Assembly: GCA_004298615.1 (NCBI GenBank)
Contig: SCPX01000072.1
Location: 1-43,157, forward strand
Length of the DNA: 43,157 nucleotides
Reading direction: 5' to 3'
Source: Patescibacteria group bacterium
GTDB lineage: Bacteria; Patescibacteriota; Patescibacteriia; SCPX01
Numbering within the stretch: position 1 is the first letter of the stretch; each line of letters opens with the position of its first letter. Position numbers and translations under genes: made by a program. Below are positions 1 through 10,844 of the stretch, piece by piece. A model generated the notes under the pieces. The model did not search any database and was not told the DNA's origin. It saw nothing but the letters and a program-made list of their open reading frames with translations.

Positions 1-1216
1 CAGCTTTTATCAAGTGGGCGTTAATAAAAGTTTTGTTTTGTAAATATAAATAGCATAATAAATTATTGTCGCTATCGTATTTTGAGTTATCAAATCTAAT
101 AAAAACCCTTTGATTTTTTAGTTTGGCGTGTAAAAATTCTATCGCTTTACCAAGCATTTCTTTTTTTGTCCTAACGCCAATCAATCTAATCATTAAATCA
201 TTATTTAACAAGATTTTTTCCGGGTTTATAATTTGTTTTACAGAATATAAATCAACTCTTTCGTTGTTTACAGAATCAATTTTTGAGCCGAATTTTAATT
301 TTCTTGGGTCAATTTTTCTGCTGAATTTTATCGGATCTTTAAAAATATACGGCAGTTTTGAAATTTCGCTCTTAAAATCTGCAGTTTCTTTTTTTCGCTC
401 TATAATTTCAAAAATCGCACCCTTAAATAAATCTCCCTTGATAGCCCCTATTTTTTCTTTTATTGTTGGCAAAAACTCATTATTTATTTCAAAACCAACG
501 GAATTGCGGTCTAAATTTTTTGCCGCAAGAGTAGTTGTGCCGCTCCCCAAAAATGGGTCTAAAACTTTGTCGCCCACAAAACTAAACATTTTTATAAGCC
601 GTTTTGGCAATTCTTCCGGATACATAGCTAAATGTTTATCTTGTTTTGCGCCGCTAAAATTCCAATGTCCAGTAAAATACTGATTCCATTCTTCTTTGGA
701 CATTCTGGATTTTTCTTTTATTTCTCTCGATACTATTGGCGCTTCTCCCAATTTTTTAAAAATCAAAACAAATTCATAGTCCAGCTTAATTATTCCGTTT
801 CTCGGATAAGGAAAACTACCCATTATGGTTGCTCCGCCAGTAGTATTCATCGTGGTTGCTTTTTGCCAAATTATGGCCCCCATATAATCAAAACCTATAG
901 TTTCGCAAAATTTTATTATTTCCGTACGGATAGGAATTATTTTATATCGTCCATAATACACAGAACGAGCAAATTGATCGCCGATATTTATACAAAGACG
1001 ACAACCATCGTTTAAAACTCTAAAAGATTCTTTCCAAACCAAATTGAGATTATTGATGTAATCTTCGTAGCTATCATTGAAACCAATCTGATCGGAATTT
1101 CCGTAATCTTTTAGCTGCCAATATGGTGGTGAAGTAATAACAAGATGAACGGATTTATCTTGCAGCTCCGCCATATTGCGTGAATCGCCAATTATAATTT
1201 TATGATTAGTTTTCAT
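1..1216 (-). CDS. DNA methyltransferase, N4-cytosine/N6-adenine type (beta-like motif order), 3' end off the window
   Basis: Reverse-strand frame from ATG at 1216 is open to the window edge: MKTNHKIIIGDSRNMAELQDKSVHLVITSPPYWQLKDYG...VGDKVLDPFLGSGTTTLAAKNLDRNSVGFEIN. TSPPY catalytic motif precedes the DPFLGSGTT SAM motif. Missing from the ORF track because it is truncated. Confidence 0.9.
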   Translation of the reverse strand, partial: MKTNHKIIIGDSRNMAELQDKSVHLVITSPPYWQLKDYGNSDQIGFNDSYEDYINNLNLVWKESFRVLNDGCRLCINIGDQFARSVYYGRYKIIPIRTEIIKFCETIGFDYMGAIIWQKATTMNTTGGATIMGSFPYPRNGIIKLDYEFVLIFKKLGEAPIVSREIKEKSRMSKEEWNQYFTGHWNFSGAKQDKHLAMYPEELPKRLIKMFSFVGDKVLDPFLGSGTTTLAAKNLDRNSVGFEINNEFLPTIKEKIGAIKGDLFKGAIFEIIERKKETADFKSEISKLPYIFKDPIKFSRKIDPRKLKFGSKIDSVNNERVDLYSVKQIINPEKILLNNDLMIRLIGVRTKKEMLGKAIEFLHAKLKNQRVFIRFDNSKYDSDNNLLCYLYLQNKTFINAHLIKA

Positions 1217-1317
1217 ACGAGCTATTTATCAAGACATAATGGATTATATGGGTCGTTTTGCCTAATCTAATATTACCAGAATATTTGACAATAATAAAGG
1301 GTATTGATGATAGGGCA

Positions 1318-2133
1318 TTAACTGAAGCGCGCCTTCTGAACCTTTATATTTTCATCCAACCACATTTTGCCGAAATTGGCAAATCTTTCCGGATCGTCGG
1401 AAACGAAAAATTGCGATTGCTTGTCTTTTGATAATTTTGCGTCCAGTTGCGGATTATTTTTAATGAATTCAATAATCGCCTTAACCGTGATTTCCGCCGG
1501 ATCTATGAGGGCGGCATTTTTGCCCATCGCGCTTTGAATTTGTTTATTCAAAAGCGGGTAATGAGTGCAGGCCAAAACCAAAGTATCAATATTTTTCAAT
1601 TTCAAATCCCTCAAATAATATCTGATTATTTTTTTGGTTTCCGGCCGCTTGATAAATCCTTCCTCAATCAGCGGGACGAAAAGCGGGCAGGCCTGTTCAA
1701 AAACTTCCAGTTTTTTGAAAGAGTATTCACCTTTGCTTTTGGAAAAACATTCTTCCAGTTTATTTTTATGCGCCAAACTTTTAATGGTTGATTTTGTTCC
1801 GATGATGCCGATTCGGCCGTTTTTGGAAGTATTTAAAACCGTTTCGGCCAGCGGATTCATCACATCAAAAAAGGGAACTTTTAAATTTTCCCTTAGACTG
1901 TCCCCCGCCAAAGCCGAAACAGTATGGCAAGCAGCCACTATCACATCGGCTCCTTTACTTAATAAAAAATCAGCCGCTTCTTTTGAATATCGTTTGATCG
2001 TTTCCGGGTCTTTATTTCCGTAAGGCACCCTGGCCGTGTCGCCGAAATAAACAAACGAATAATTAGGAAGAGCGCTTTTCAGTGCCTTCACAAAAGTCAG
2101 TCCGCCGACTCCGGAATCAAAAATACCGACCAT
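1318..2133 (-). CDS. murI: Glutamate racemase
   Basis: MVGIFDSGVGGLTFVKAL, AACHTVSA and LACTHYPLL motifs. Confidence 0.95.
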   Translation of the reverse strand: MVGIFDSGVGGLTFVKALKSALPNYSFVYFGDTARVPYGNKDPETIKRYSKEAADFLLSKGADVIVAACHTVSALAGDSLRENLKVPFFDVMNPLAETVLNTSKNGRIGIIGTKSTIKSLAHKNKLEECFSKSKGEYSFKKLEVFEQACPLFVPLIEEGFIKRPETKKIIRYYLRDLKLKNIDTLVLACTHYPLLNKQIQSAMGKNAALIDPAEITVKAIIEFIKNNPQLDAKLSKDKQSQFFVSDDPERFANFGKMWLDENIKVQKARFS

Positions 2134-2172
2134 AAATCAAAATAAAAGCATAAAACAACAAGCGAAAAATTA

Positions 2173-2946
2173 TTACTTATGGGGCATTATCTGGCCGACA
2201 ACCCATAAAACGGCAATTCCTAAAAACATAAAAGAAACGCGCGTCACAATGCGCCGAGTATTTTTTTCTTCATGAATTTCCGGAATGAGGTCAACCGCCG
2301 TTATGTAGAGAAAGCTTCCGGCGGCAAAAGCGAAAAGCGGCCCCAGAGAAAAAAGCTGTCCGGCAAATAAAAAAGCGATGATCGCTCCCAAAAAGGAAGT
2401 TGATTTTGTCGCCAAATTAAAAATAATCGCGCTTTTTCTTTTCAGTCCGGAGTGGATAAGCAGTGAAATATCGCCGATTTCTTTGGGGATTTCGTGAAAA
2501 AAAATGGAAATGGCGGTAGTGACGCCCAGAGGAACGGAAACTAAAAATGTCGCTCCGATCGCCATGCCGTCCAAAAAATTATGGAGAATGTCTCCGGCCA
2601 TAATCAAATAACGGTACGCCGGGGGCCTGGCCTCGTCATCATGGGGCACGCCCTCGTGATGATGATGCCAGTGGAAAACGCGCTCAATGACAAATAACGC
2701 GAGAAATCCCAAAAGAGCATAAATAAACATTGAGTGGGGATCAATTCCCGATGTTTCGGCCTCCTCCAGCGCCTCGGGCAAAAGATCCAAAAAAGCGATG
2801 AATAAAAGCACGCCGGCGGCAAAACTGGAAAAATAAGCTGAAGCGCGTTTGAGCCACGACTCGCTGCGCAACACCAAAGCCACGCTAATCAAAGACAGGA
2901 AGCTGCCGAAAAAAGTAAACAGCAATATATAACCGAATGTGGACAT
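2173..2946 (-). CDS. ZIP family metal transporter
   Basis: Multi-TM, His-rich loop HWHHHHEG, HNFLDGMAIGA and FFHEIPKEIGD motifs. Confidence 0.9.
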   Translation of the reverse strand: MSTFGYILLFTFFGSFLSLISVALVLRSESWLKRASAYFSSFAAGVLLFIAFLDLLPEALEEAETSGIDPHSMFIYALLGFLALFVIERVFHWHHHHEGVPHDDEARPPAYRYLIMAGDILHNFLDGMAIGATFLVSVPLGVTTAISIFFHEIPKEIGDISLLIHSGLKRKSAIIFNLATKSTSFLGAIIAFLFAGQLFSLGPLFAFAAGSFLYITAVDLIPEIHEEKNTRRIVTRVSFMFLGIAVLWVVGQIMPHK

Positions 2947-2986
2947 AAATTAGATCAAAGTTAAATATTATTGATACGCTTTGACT

Positions 2987-5014
2987 TTAAACTTGCTGGT
3001 GTATCGGCAAAGCAAAAGAAAAAGTCGTGCCCTTGTTTTCCTGCGAAGAAAACCACATTCGCCCTCCGCTCGCCTCAATGATTGTCCGTCCGATATAAAG
3101 GCCGAGGCCGGATCCTTCGGTCTGCACCTTCATCACATTATCGGCTCGGAAAAATTTATTAAAAACTTTATGCTGCTGATCTTTGGGAATGCCGATGCCG
3201 TTGTCCTTGATATTGAAAACCAGCTCATTGGGATGCCGTTCGTAAAATAATTCTATTTTTCCGCGTCCGGAAGTGTATTTGATGGCATTGGAAACCAGAT
3301 TCATAATCACTTGGCGAATTTTATCGGGATCAACGAATACATCGGGCAATTTGGTGTCGGCAAATGCCGATTGAATAGTGATATTGCGAGCGCGCGTGAG
3401 GGGGGTAAGCTCGGTGATAACGCTTTGGAAAATATCTCCAAGCTGGGTCGGCTTAGGCTCAAATTTTATTTTTCCAGACTCCATGCGCGAAACATTTAAA
3501 AGATCATTGACGAGCTTGATCATCCGTTCATTGCTCTCGTAAGCGCGGTCCAAAAATTCTTTTTGATTCTCATTAATCGCGCCGGCATCGCCAGCGATAA
3601 GCATTTCCAAAAACCATTTGATGGCCGACAAAGGCGTGCGCAGCTGATGGCTGGCCACGGACACGAATTCCGATTTCATCGTGTCAATTTCTTTTTCCAA
3701 TGTCACATCGCGGAAAGCCACGATGCCGCCCGCGACTTCTCCGCGCCGCAATATCGGCGCGATGCTCATAATGACCGGAAAGCGCGTCCCGTCCTTGCGC
3801 GCCAATTCCATGCCTCTGACCATATCGGCCCGGCCTGATCGCCAAATCTCATCCACGGGTGATTGGCCGTTTTTGGCTTGCAGTTCGCCCTTTTCATTAT
3901 AAATTTTAAAAATTTCTCCGGCTAAAACTCTCAAAACATCAGTTTCTTTATGAACCAGCAAATTTTCGGCCTGGCGGTTAAAAAGCACGATTTTATTATC
4001 CGCATCAACCACATAGACGCCTTCGCCAATGCTGCGCAAAATGGTTTCCAGGCGATTTTTCTCCTGTCCGATCTCCTCTTTCGCCTCTTGAACATCTTCC
4101 AGTATATTCAAAACCGCTCTTTTAGTCTCTATCAATTCTTGATTTGATTTTTCATAATCCATCTTTTCTTTCTCCAATTCATCGGCCAAATTCTGAAGCT
4201 GGCGCGTGCGCTCTTTGACTCTCATTTCCAAGGCGTATGACGATTTGCTCACGGTTTGTTTCATATTCACGACCGAGCGGGTAAGCGCGAAAATTTCGTC
4301 TCTGATTTTCTGCCCGGCATCCGGCAAATCGCCCGCGGAAACCGCCTTGTTCAATTGACGCACCGGACGTAAAATTAAAAAACGGAGGAAATAAACGAAT
4401 ACGGCGAAAAAAATCAAAAATTCAATCAATACGGTAAGCCAAATAATCCATTGGACTTTCACCAAATAACCCTGGAGATTGCCCAGACTGTAATAGATCT
4501 CAACCACCCCGGACGGCAAGCCCTTGCCATTCATTAAAATCGGAACATACACCCGGACCGAATCGCCCGCAATGCGATACACCGATCCGACCGGCCCGTT
4601 TTTTTCATTGTTAATCGCTATTTTTCCTCCGGCCGCTTGGACCAAAAAATCATTGCTTGATAAAGTCTGTCCGACCATTTCTTCATTGTCGGAAAACACC
4701 ACTTTTCCGCTCGCGTCCAAAACTGAAATTTGCCGGATTTCATTGTCTCTCAACTGCTTGGAAAAATCATTAAATAAAGAAATGTTGTAAAATTGCCGGT
4801 TATCGGAAAAATAATCAGCCGGAAAAACTTTTTCGGCCGTTTGCTTGATCCGGCCGCCGTCCACTTCTTTGATTCTTTCAAATATCAATCCCCGCACCGC
4901 CTTGACCACTTGAGAGCCGAAGATAATCCCGAATAACGTTGAAAACAAAAAAACCGGCACGAAAAATTTCACTTGCAGGGAAACGCGCGAAGAAAATGGT
5001 ATTTTTTCAGACAT
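2987..5014 (-). CDS. Membrane sensor histidine kinase with HAMP-like linker and PAS domain
   Basis: Two TM segments, PAS-like GEGVYVVDADNKIVLFN, H-box ASHQLRTPLSAIKWFLEM, N/G boxes NLVSNAIKYT, DNGIGIPKDQ, GSGLGLYI. Confidence 0.93.
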   Translation of the reverse strand: MSEKIPFSSRVSLQVKFFVPVFLFSTLFGIIFGSQVVKAVRGLIFERIKEVDGGRIKQTAEKVFPADYFSDNRQFYNISLFNDFSKQLRDNEIRQISVLDASGKVVFSDNEEMVGQTLSSNDFLVQAAGGKIAINNEKNGPVGSVYRIAGDSVRVYVPILMNGKGLPSGVVEIYYSLGNLQGYLVKVQWIIWLTVLIEFLIFFAVFVYFLRFLILRPVRQLNKAVSAGDLPDAGQKIRDEIFALTRSVVNMKQTVSKSSYALEMRVKERTRQLQNLADELEKEKMDYEKSNQELIETKRAVLNILEDVQEAKEEIGQEKNRLETILRSIGEGVYVVDADNKIVLFNRQAENLLVHKETDVLRVLAGEIFKIYNEKGELQAKNGQSPVDEIWRSGRADMVRGMELARKDGTRFPVIMSIAPILRRGEVAGGIVAFRDVTLEKEIDTMKSEFVSVASHQLRTPLSAIKWFLEMLIAGDAGAINENQKEFLDRAYESNERMIKLVNDLLNVSRMESGKIKFEPKPTQLGDIFQSVITELTPLTRARNITIQSAFADTKLPDVFVDPDKIRQVIMNLVSNAIKYTSGRGKIELFYERHPNELVFNIKDNGIGIPKDQQHKVFNKFFRADNVMKVQTEGSGLGLYIGRTIIEASGGRMWFSSQENKGTTFSFALPIHQQV

Positions 5015-5030
5015 AACTGATTATTTTTTT

Positions 5031-5102
5031 TGGCGCATAGGGGAATCGAACCCCTGTTTTATGGATGAGAACCACATGTCCTGACCACTAGACGAATGCG
5101 CC
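5031..5102 (-). tRNA. tRNA-Glu (anticodon CTC)
   Basis: Reverse strand GGCGCATTCGTCTAGTGGTCAGGACATGTGGTTCTCATCCATAAAACAGGGGTTCGATTCCCCTATGCGCCA: 7-bp acceptor GGCGCAT/ATGCGCC, anticodon loop TTCTCAT, T-arm GGGGTTCGATTCCCC; CCA not encoded. Confidence 0.95.
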
Positions 5103-5114
5103 GTAAATTTCCGA

Positions 5115-6296
5115 TCAAGCCAATTTGAGCGCTTTTCTTTGCCGGTAAATGCTTTGCACTATTCCCAATCCGATAAAAGTGGAAAGTAAAGAGCTCCCGC
5201 CATAGCTCACCAAAGGCAAAGGAATTCCCATAATCGGAAACAATCCGACATTCATGGCGGAATTGATTATTGTTTCGCAGGCGATCAGCACGAAAAAACC
5301 GGAAATCACCAGATAACCGAAATCATCGCGGCTGGTTTTGGCCGCGATATACAGCCGGTAAAAAATCACGGAAAGCGCTGCGAAAAAAAGCGCAATACCC
5401 AGAAAACCGAATTCTTCGGCAATGGCCGCGAAAACAAAATCAGTAGACGCTTCGGGTAAAAAATGAAGCTGGCTCTGCGAGCCGGACCCCAAGCCTCGCC
5501 CAAAAATCTGTCCCGAACCCACGGCAACAATCGATTGAATGGCCTGATAGCTGGAATCGGAACGAGATAAATCCTGAAAAGGATCCAAGAAAGCGAGGAT
5601 ACGGTTTTTTTGATACGGCTCAAGCACGGTCCATCCGGCCGCACCGAAAATTGAAGCTAAAATCAATAAAATCGCCACCCAGCGCCAAGAAATACCGCGA
5701 AAAATTATGAGGCCAAACCAAACAAACATAAAAAGAATCCCTGACCCCAAATCCGGCTGCAGCATCACCAAGCCGAATAAAATCGCCGTAAAAACAAAAG
5801 ACATGATAATTGATCGCACGGCCGAAAAATCAGTCCGGCTCAAAAATTTAGCCAACACGATTATCAAAATTATTTTCACAAGCTCCACGGGCTGAAAGCC
5901 GAGCGGGCCGAAACGAAGCCAGCCGGTAGTGCCGTGAGTGGTCTGTCCGATAATCAAGACCGCCGCCAGAAAACCAAGCGCGAATAGAAACAAAAAAGAG
6001 GCTGATTTGCGAAGCTGATTGTAATCCATCATTGAGAAAACGATGAAAGCAAAAAAAGAAATGGCGATCCATCCGGCTTGCTTGAAAACCTTTGATCCAA
6101 GACCCACCATTCCTCCATCCAAGCTGTAGAGCGCGAGCAATCCGAAAACGACGAGCATTGCGATTCCGGCCGCCATAAAAAAATCAAGCTGGCGCACGGA
6201 ATTAATTACCGACGCAAAGCTGTTATTGAAATTCAAGCGATTCGCATTATTCACAAATTTATCAATTAAAAATCTGAGCGGCGTCGCCCTGATCAA
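5115..6296 (-). CDS. rodA: Rod shape-determining protein RodA (SEDS family)
   Basis: SEDS motifs: QPDLGSG, AIAEEFGFLG, GIPLPLVSYGGSSLL. Confidence 0.9.
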   Translation of the reverse strand: MIRATPLRFLIDKFVNNANRLNFNNSFASVINSVRQLDFFMAAGIAMLVVFGLLALYSLDGGMVGLGSKVFKQAGWIAISFFAFIVFSMMDYNQLRKSASFLFLFALGFLAAVLIIGQTTHGTTGWLRFGPLGFQPVELVKIILIIVLAKFLSRTDFSAVRSIIMSFVFTAILFGLVMLQPDLGSGILFMFVWFGLIIFRGISWRWVAILLILASIFGAAGWTVLEPYQKNRILAFLDPFQDLSRSDSSYQAIQSIVAVGSGQIFGRGLGSGSQSQLHFLPEASTDFVFAAIAEEFGFLGIALFFAALSVIFYRLYIAAKTSRDDFGYLVISGFFVLIACETIINSAMNVGLFPIMGIPLPLVSYGGSSLLSTFIGLGIVQSIYRQRKALKLA

Positions 6297-7146
6297 AAGG
6301 CATCAGATTGTCCGGATTATAAGGATCTGTCTCGCCCTCCAAAACCGTGCGGACAGTTCCGGGATTACTCTCCCACGCGATTGAAAAATCTTTTGCCTTC
6401 AAAGCCGGCACCTGGTCAAGCGATAAAAATTTCGCGCCGATAATCCGCTCTTTTTCTCCGGTCAATTCACTGCCGCGCCCGTACCGCATCATAAAAACGC
6501 CGACATTCCAAAATGACAAAATAGTCTTATTCGTAATTGACGCTGAAAAAATATTTCCGTCCGACGGCCGGCTTTTTAATTCAAACATCGGCATCTTCAC
6601 CGGTTCGGCGCGCAATCTCTGCCATTGTATTTTTTTAATCGCCAGCTTGGCCGTCAATTGTTTATCTTTATCCAGTCCGTTATTTTTTTTCAAATCTATA
6701 TTGGCCGGAATCAAAAAAGAAACCAAATAGCGCTCATCATTGGGTAAAATCCAAGTTTTTTCCACGGGTCCGGCCACTCCATTGACTGTGAATTGATATT
6801 CCAATTCCGTAATATGCCATTTAGGATTAGGGTTGCTGATCCTGGCGACCGCGTCCGCTTTTGTGCCCGAAGAAATCAGGGCGGTTTCCTCGGATATTAT
6901 CAAAGACTTCGGCACACTCCTGTTGTGAGCGCCCTTATAGTCAATTATTTGATCAAACATGCCGGCCATCATTCTATTGTATTTCGGCGTATCAATCAAA
7001 TACTTAAACCAGAGCAGTCCTCCTATTCCCCACATAATAGCCGTGCCGAACAAAATGACAAAAACCACCGCTTTGTAAAAAAACGGCCGGTTCATTGCTA
7101 TCCAATAGGCGGTATTAAACCATTGATCTTGTTCGCGTGGCAGCAT
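6262..7146 (-). CDS. Membrane-anchored hypothetical protein (294 aa)
   Basis: Single N-terminal TM then long soluble region; overlaps the rodA start by about 35 bp; good divergent promoter upstream. Confidence 0.75.
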   Translation of the reverse strand: MLPREQDQWFNTAYWIAMNRPFFYKAVVFVILFGTAIMWGIGGLLWFKYLIDTPKYNRMMAGMFDQIIDYKGAHNRSVPKSLIISEETALISSGTKADAVARISNPNPKWHITELEYQFTVNGVAGPVEKTWILPNDERYLVSFLIPANIDLKKNNGLDKDKQLTAKLAIKKIQWQRLRAEPVKMPMFELKSRPSDGNIFSASITNKTILSFWNVGVFMMRYGRGSELTGEKERIIGAKFLSLDQVPALKAKDFSIAWESNPGTVRTVLEGETDPYNPDNLMPFDQGDAAQIFN

Positions 7147-7160
7147 ATTTTTCCTTCATT

Positions 7161-7189
7161 ACTATACAATAATTTTCAACATCTTGCAA
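7161..7189 (-). promoter_or_regulatory. sigma70-type promoter for the 6262-7146 gene
   Basis: Reverse strand TTGCAA (7189-7184), 17-nt spacer, TATAGT (7166-7161). Confidence 0.65.
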
Positions 7190-7212
7190 ACATAAATAAA
7201 TGGGTGTATAAT
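7184..7212 (+). promoter_or_regulatory. sigma70-type promoter for the 7220 ORF
   Basis: TTGCAA (7184-7189), 17-nt spacer, TATAAT (7207-7212); ATG at 7220, so the predicted transcript is leaderless or nearly so. Confidence 0.7.
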
Positions 7213-7220
7213 TATCCACA
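7212..7220 (+). promoter_or_regulatory. Perfect DnaA-box consensus TTATCCACA
   Basis: Exact 9-mer between the -10 and the start codon of the 7220 ORF. Confidence 0.5.
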
Positions 7221-7534
7221 TGCTGGAAACTTCAAAAGACTTAGTCAATGTATCATTAAGCTTCGGGATTATGCTTTTGGCCGTTCTCCTAGCTTTTGTT
7301 TTGTATTATGTGATAAAAATCCTAAAAGATGCGTCCGAGATGATTCACGAAGTGCGCGATACGGTCGGCGAGTTCAAAAATCATTTGCGCGCCTGGGAAG
7401 AATTTCTTGATTCGCTTAAAGAAAGAATGTCCTCGGCCGGAGCTTATCTGCCCTTGGTCGTGGACGGCATCTCCAAGCTGATTGAATTTATCAGTAAGAA
7501 AAAAGAACAGAAAAAGAGCAAAAAAGAAATTTAA
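7220..7534 (+). CDS. Small membrane protein (104 aa), one TM plus charged/coiled region
   Basis: N-terminal hydrophobic segment, lysine-rich C terminus, consensus promoter. Confidence 0.75.
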   Translation: MLETSKDLVNVSLSFGIMLLAVLLAFVLYYVIKILKDASEMIHEVRDTVGEFKNHLRAWEEFLDSLKERMSSAGAYLPLVVDGISKLIEFISKKKEQKKSKKEI

Positions 7535-7558
7535 CGATTTAAATCGTATAAAATAATC

Positions 7559-7585
7559 AAACTCATCTTAGCGGATGAGTTTTTT
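7559..7585 (+). terminator. Rho-independent terminator
   Basis: AAACTCATC-ttagcg-GATGAGTTT followed by a T run. Confidence 0.75.
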
Positions 7586-7595
7586 GGATTTATGG

Positions 7596-7624
7596 TTGCC
7601 AACTGCGCCTTTTATTGTTATCAT
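7596..7624 (+). promoter_or_regulatory. sigma70-type promoter for dnaE
   Basis: TTGCCA, 17-nt spacer, TATCAT; dnaE ATG at 7649. Confidence 0.55.
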
Positions 7625-7648
7625 ACAAACAAATAAGAACTGCGAATT

Positions 7649-10600
7649 ATGGCAAATTTTGTCCATCTTCACACTCACAGCCATTACTCTCTTTTGGACG
7701 GACTTTCCAAAATTGACGACTTGGTCAATCGCGCCAAAGAACTTCAGATGCCCGCTCTCGCCCTCACCGATCACGGCGTGCTGTACGGCGCCGTTGAATT
7801 TTATAAAAAATGCAAAGCCGCCGGGATCAAACCGATTGTCGGAATGGAAGCGTATCTAGCGCGCAACAAGCGGACGGATAAACGCCCTAATATCGACGAT
7901 CGGCCGTACCATTTGACTTTGCTCGTTAAAAATTATATTGGTTATCAAAATTTGGTTCATTTGTCCACCATTGCCCAATTGGAAGGATATTATTACAAGC
8001 CGCGCATTGATTGGGAGGTTTTGGAAAAGTATCATGAGGGGCTGATCGCCTTATCCGGATGCGCCAACGGGGAAATTGCGCGCTCTCTTTTATCCGGCGA
8101 AATCGATCGAGCCCGCGAACGAATCTCCCATTACCGGGAAACATTCGGCCAAGGTAATTATTATCTGGAAATTCAAAACCGGAATTTCGCGGATCAGAAA
8201 AAAATAAACGAACTGATGAAACAAATGTCGCGCGAGACCGGAGTGCCGATCGTGGCGACCAATGATGTGCATTACACTTGCCAAGAAGATGATTTAGCGC
8301 AGGATGTTTTGATTTGTTTGCAAACAAAATCGAAACAGGACGATAAAAAAAGAATGTCATATCTTGGTGAAAATTATTCCATTCGTTCCGCCGACGAAAT
8401 ATCGGCGGCGTTTGCCGACATTCCGGAAGCGATCGCCAATACCCAAAAAATCGCCGATGCCTGCGATTTGGAAATTCCTTTGGGAAAAGTAATTTTGCCG
8501 AAATTCCAAGCGCCTGACGGCCTCTCTCCGGAAGATTATTTGAAAAAATTGGCGGAACAGGGGCTTGCCAAAAGATACGGCGATAATATTTCCGAAGAAA
8601 TAAAAAAACGGCTGGATTACGAATTGAGCGTTATCACGAAGACCGGATTCGCGCCTTACTTTTTAATCGTGCAGGATTTTGTAAATTGGGCAAAAAGCCA
8701 CGGCATCGTGGTCGGACCGGGCCGCGGGAGCGCCGCCGGCTCTATTGTTTCTTATCTCACTAATATTACAAACATTGATCCGATCAAATACGATCTGATG
8801 TTTGAAAGATTTTTAAATCCGGACCGCATTTCAATGCCCGATATTGATCTGGATTTTACGGACACGCGGCGCGACGAAGTGATTGAATACGTAAAAGAAA
8901 AATACGGCGAAAATCGCGTGGCGCAAATCATCACTTTCGGAACAATGGCGGCGCGGGCCGCTATTCGCGACACCGGCCGAGTCTTGGGATTTTCTTATTC
9001 AATGTGCGATGAATTATCCAAAATGATCCCGACCGGCGAGACTCTGGCCGGAGCGCTTGAACATGTCAAAGAATTCAAGGAGAAATACGATAATGATCCG
9101 GGCGCCAAAAAAATAATTGACATGGCCAAAAGATTGGAGGGCGTGGCGCGCCACGCTTCCACGCACGCTTGCGGCGTCGTCATCACGGCCGAAGATATGG
9201 ACACATCCGTCCCCCGCCAATTCGCCAGTGCGGACGATCAGACCATTATCAGCCAATACGAAATGCACGCGATTGAAGATTTGGGACTTTTGAAAATGGA
9301 TTTTTTGGGATTGAAAAACCTGACCATTATTGAAGAAGCGCGAAATATCATCAAACACACGCGGGGCCGGGAAATTGACATTGACAATCTCCCGCTGGAC
9401 GATAAAAAAACTTTTAAAATGCTGCGCCAGGGAGATACCACCGGCGTATTTCAATTGGAAAGCGCTGGCATGAGGCGGTATCTGGTTGAGCTGAAGCCCA
9501 CTGAACTGGAAGACATTATCGCCATGGTCTCTTTGTACCGGCCGGGCCCGATGGAGCTGATCCCCTCTTTCATCAAAAGAAAATACGGCAAGGAAAAAAT
9601 CACCTATCTTCACCCGAGTCTGGAGCCGATCCTTAAAAACACTTACGGTATCGGCGTGTATCAGGAACAAATGATGCGCATAGCGAGAGACTTGGCCGGA
9701 TTTACTCTGGCCGAAGCCGACACATTGCGCAAGGCCATTGGGAAAAAAATTAAGAAACTGCTGGACGAGCAGAAAGAGAGACTGATCAAAGGAATGATAA
9801 AAAACAGCATTCCGCCGCAAACGGCCAAAGAAATTTGGGAATTATTTCCGCCTTTCGCCCGATACGGTTTCAATCGCTCGCACGCGGCTTGCTACGCTAT
9901 GATCGCTTATCAGACCGCGTATTTGAAGGCCAATTTTCCCGAGGAATTTATAGCCGCGCTGCTCACATCCGAACAAGGCGATGTGGAGCGCGTAGGTATT
10001 ATCGTGGCCGATTGCCGCAATGCCGGTATTGAAGTGCTGGCTCCGGATGTTAATGAAAGTTATAAAAATTTCACCGTAGTTCCGCCGGCGGAAAACGGCG
10101 CTCACGAGAGAATTCGCTTCGGACTTTTGGCAATTAAAAATGTAGGCGTAAATGTGATTGAAGCGATTATTGAGGAAAGAAAAAAAAGCGGGCCGTTCCA
10201 ATCTTTGGCCGATTTTTTGGAAAGAGTCCGCCACAAAGATCTTAATAAAAAATCTTTGGAGAGTCTGGCCAAGTGCGGCGCGCTGGACAAACTGGCGGAG
10301 AGAAACGCCTTATTGGAAAACATAGACACGCTCTTGCAATTCACGCGCCAATTTTCGGCCAACAATTCCAACGGCCAATCTTCTCTTTTCGCTTCCCAGC
10401 CCAAAGCGATCGCCGCTACTCTCAAATTAAAACCGGCCGCTCCGGCGACCAATGAAGAGCGGCTTAAGTGGGAAAAAGAATTGCTCGGTCTTTATATCAG
10501 CGATCATCCTTTTCGCGCTTATGAAAATCTGGTGCGATCCAAAAATATTCCGCCTTTGGGAGAAATATTAAATAAGGATAAAAAAGGAACAGTGATCGCG

Positions 10601-10840
10601 GCCGGAATCATCGCCGGCATCCAGCGCATCAATACCAAAGCGGGCGATCCGATGCTTTTTGTTAAAATCGAAGATATGAGCAATAGTCTTGAAATACTGG
10701 TTTTCCCCACTCTATTAAAAACCACCGGTTCCGTCTGGCAAGAAGGCGCCGCTGTCGCCGTTTCCGGAAAAATCTCAACCAAAGACAATGAAATAAAAGT
10801 CTTGGCCAATGATGTCAAAATAATACCAAAGCCAGCCTGA
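7649..10840 (+). CDS. dnaE: DNA polymerase III subunit alpha
   Basis: PHP N terminus [72 protein letters not shown]-terminal OB region. Confidence 0.97.
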   Translation: MANFVHLHTHSHYSLLDGLSKIDDLVNRAKELQMPALALTDHGVLYGAVEFYKKCKAAGIKPIVGMEAYLARNKRTDKRPNIDDRPYHLTLLVKNYIGYQNLVHLSTIAQLEGYYYKPRIDWEVLEKYHEGLIALSGCANGEIARSLLSGEIDRARERISHYRETFGQGNYYLEIQNRNFADQKKINELMKQMSRETGVPIVATNDVHYTCQEDDLAQDVLICLQTKSKQDDKKRMSYLGENYSIRSADEISAAFADIPEAIANTQKIADACDLEIPLGKVILPKFQAPDGLSPEDYLKKLAEQGLAKRYGDNISEEIKKRLDYELSVITKTGFAPYFLIVQDFVNWAKSHGIVVGPGRGSAAGSIVSYLTNITNIDPIKYDLMFERFLNPDRISMPDIDLDFTDTRRDEVIEYVKEKYGENRVAQIITFGTMAARAAIRDTGRVLGFSYSMCDELSKMIPTGETLAGALEHVKEFKEKYDNDPGAKKIIDMAKRLEGVARHASTHACGVVITAEDMDTSVPRQFASADDQTIISQYEMHAIEDLGLLKMDFLGLKNLTIIEEARNIIKHTRGREIDIDNLPLDDKKTFKMLRQGDTTGVFQLESAGMRRYLVELKPTELEDIIAMVSLYRPGPMELIPSFIKRKYGKEKITYLHPSLEPILKNTYGIGVYQEQMMRIARDLAGFTLAEADTLRKAIGKKIKKLLDEQKERLIKGMIKNSIPPQTAKEIWELFPPFARYGFNRSHAACYAMIAYQTAYLKANFPEEFIAALLTSEQGDVERVGIIVADCRNAGIEVLAPDVNESYKNFTVVPPAENGAHERIRFGLLAIKNVGVNVIEAIIEERKKSGPFQSLADFLERVRHKDLNKKSLESLAKCGALDKLAERNALLENIDTLLQFTRQFSANNSNGQSSLFASQPKAIAATLKLKPAAPATNEERLKWEKELLGLYISDHPFRAYENLVRSKNIPPLGEILNKDKKGTVIAAGIIAGIQRINTKAGDPMLFVKIEDMSNSLEILVFPTLLKTTGSVWQEGAAVAVSGKISTKDNEIKVLANDVKIIPKPA

Positions 10841-10844
10841 ATTT

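Noticed and set aside
123-1015. Plus-strand ORFs 123-683 and 632-1015
   Set aside because: Antisense to the recognisable DNA methyltransferase on the minus strand.
7534-7547. Palindrome ACGATTTAAATCGT at the stop codon of the 104-aa ORF
   Set aside because: Short AT-rich symmetric sequence just before a terminator; no second copy noticed and no centred-core design.
9014-9820. 268-aa minus-strand ORF
   Set aside because: Antisense to the conserved dnaE coding region; shadow ORF with biased composition.
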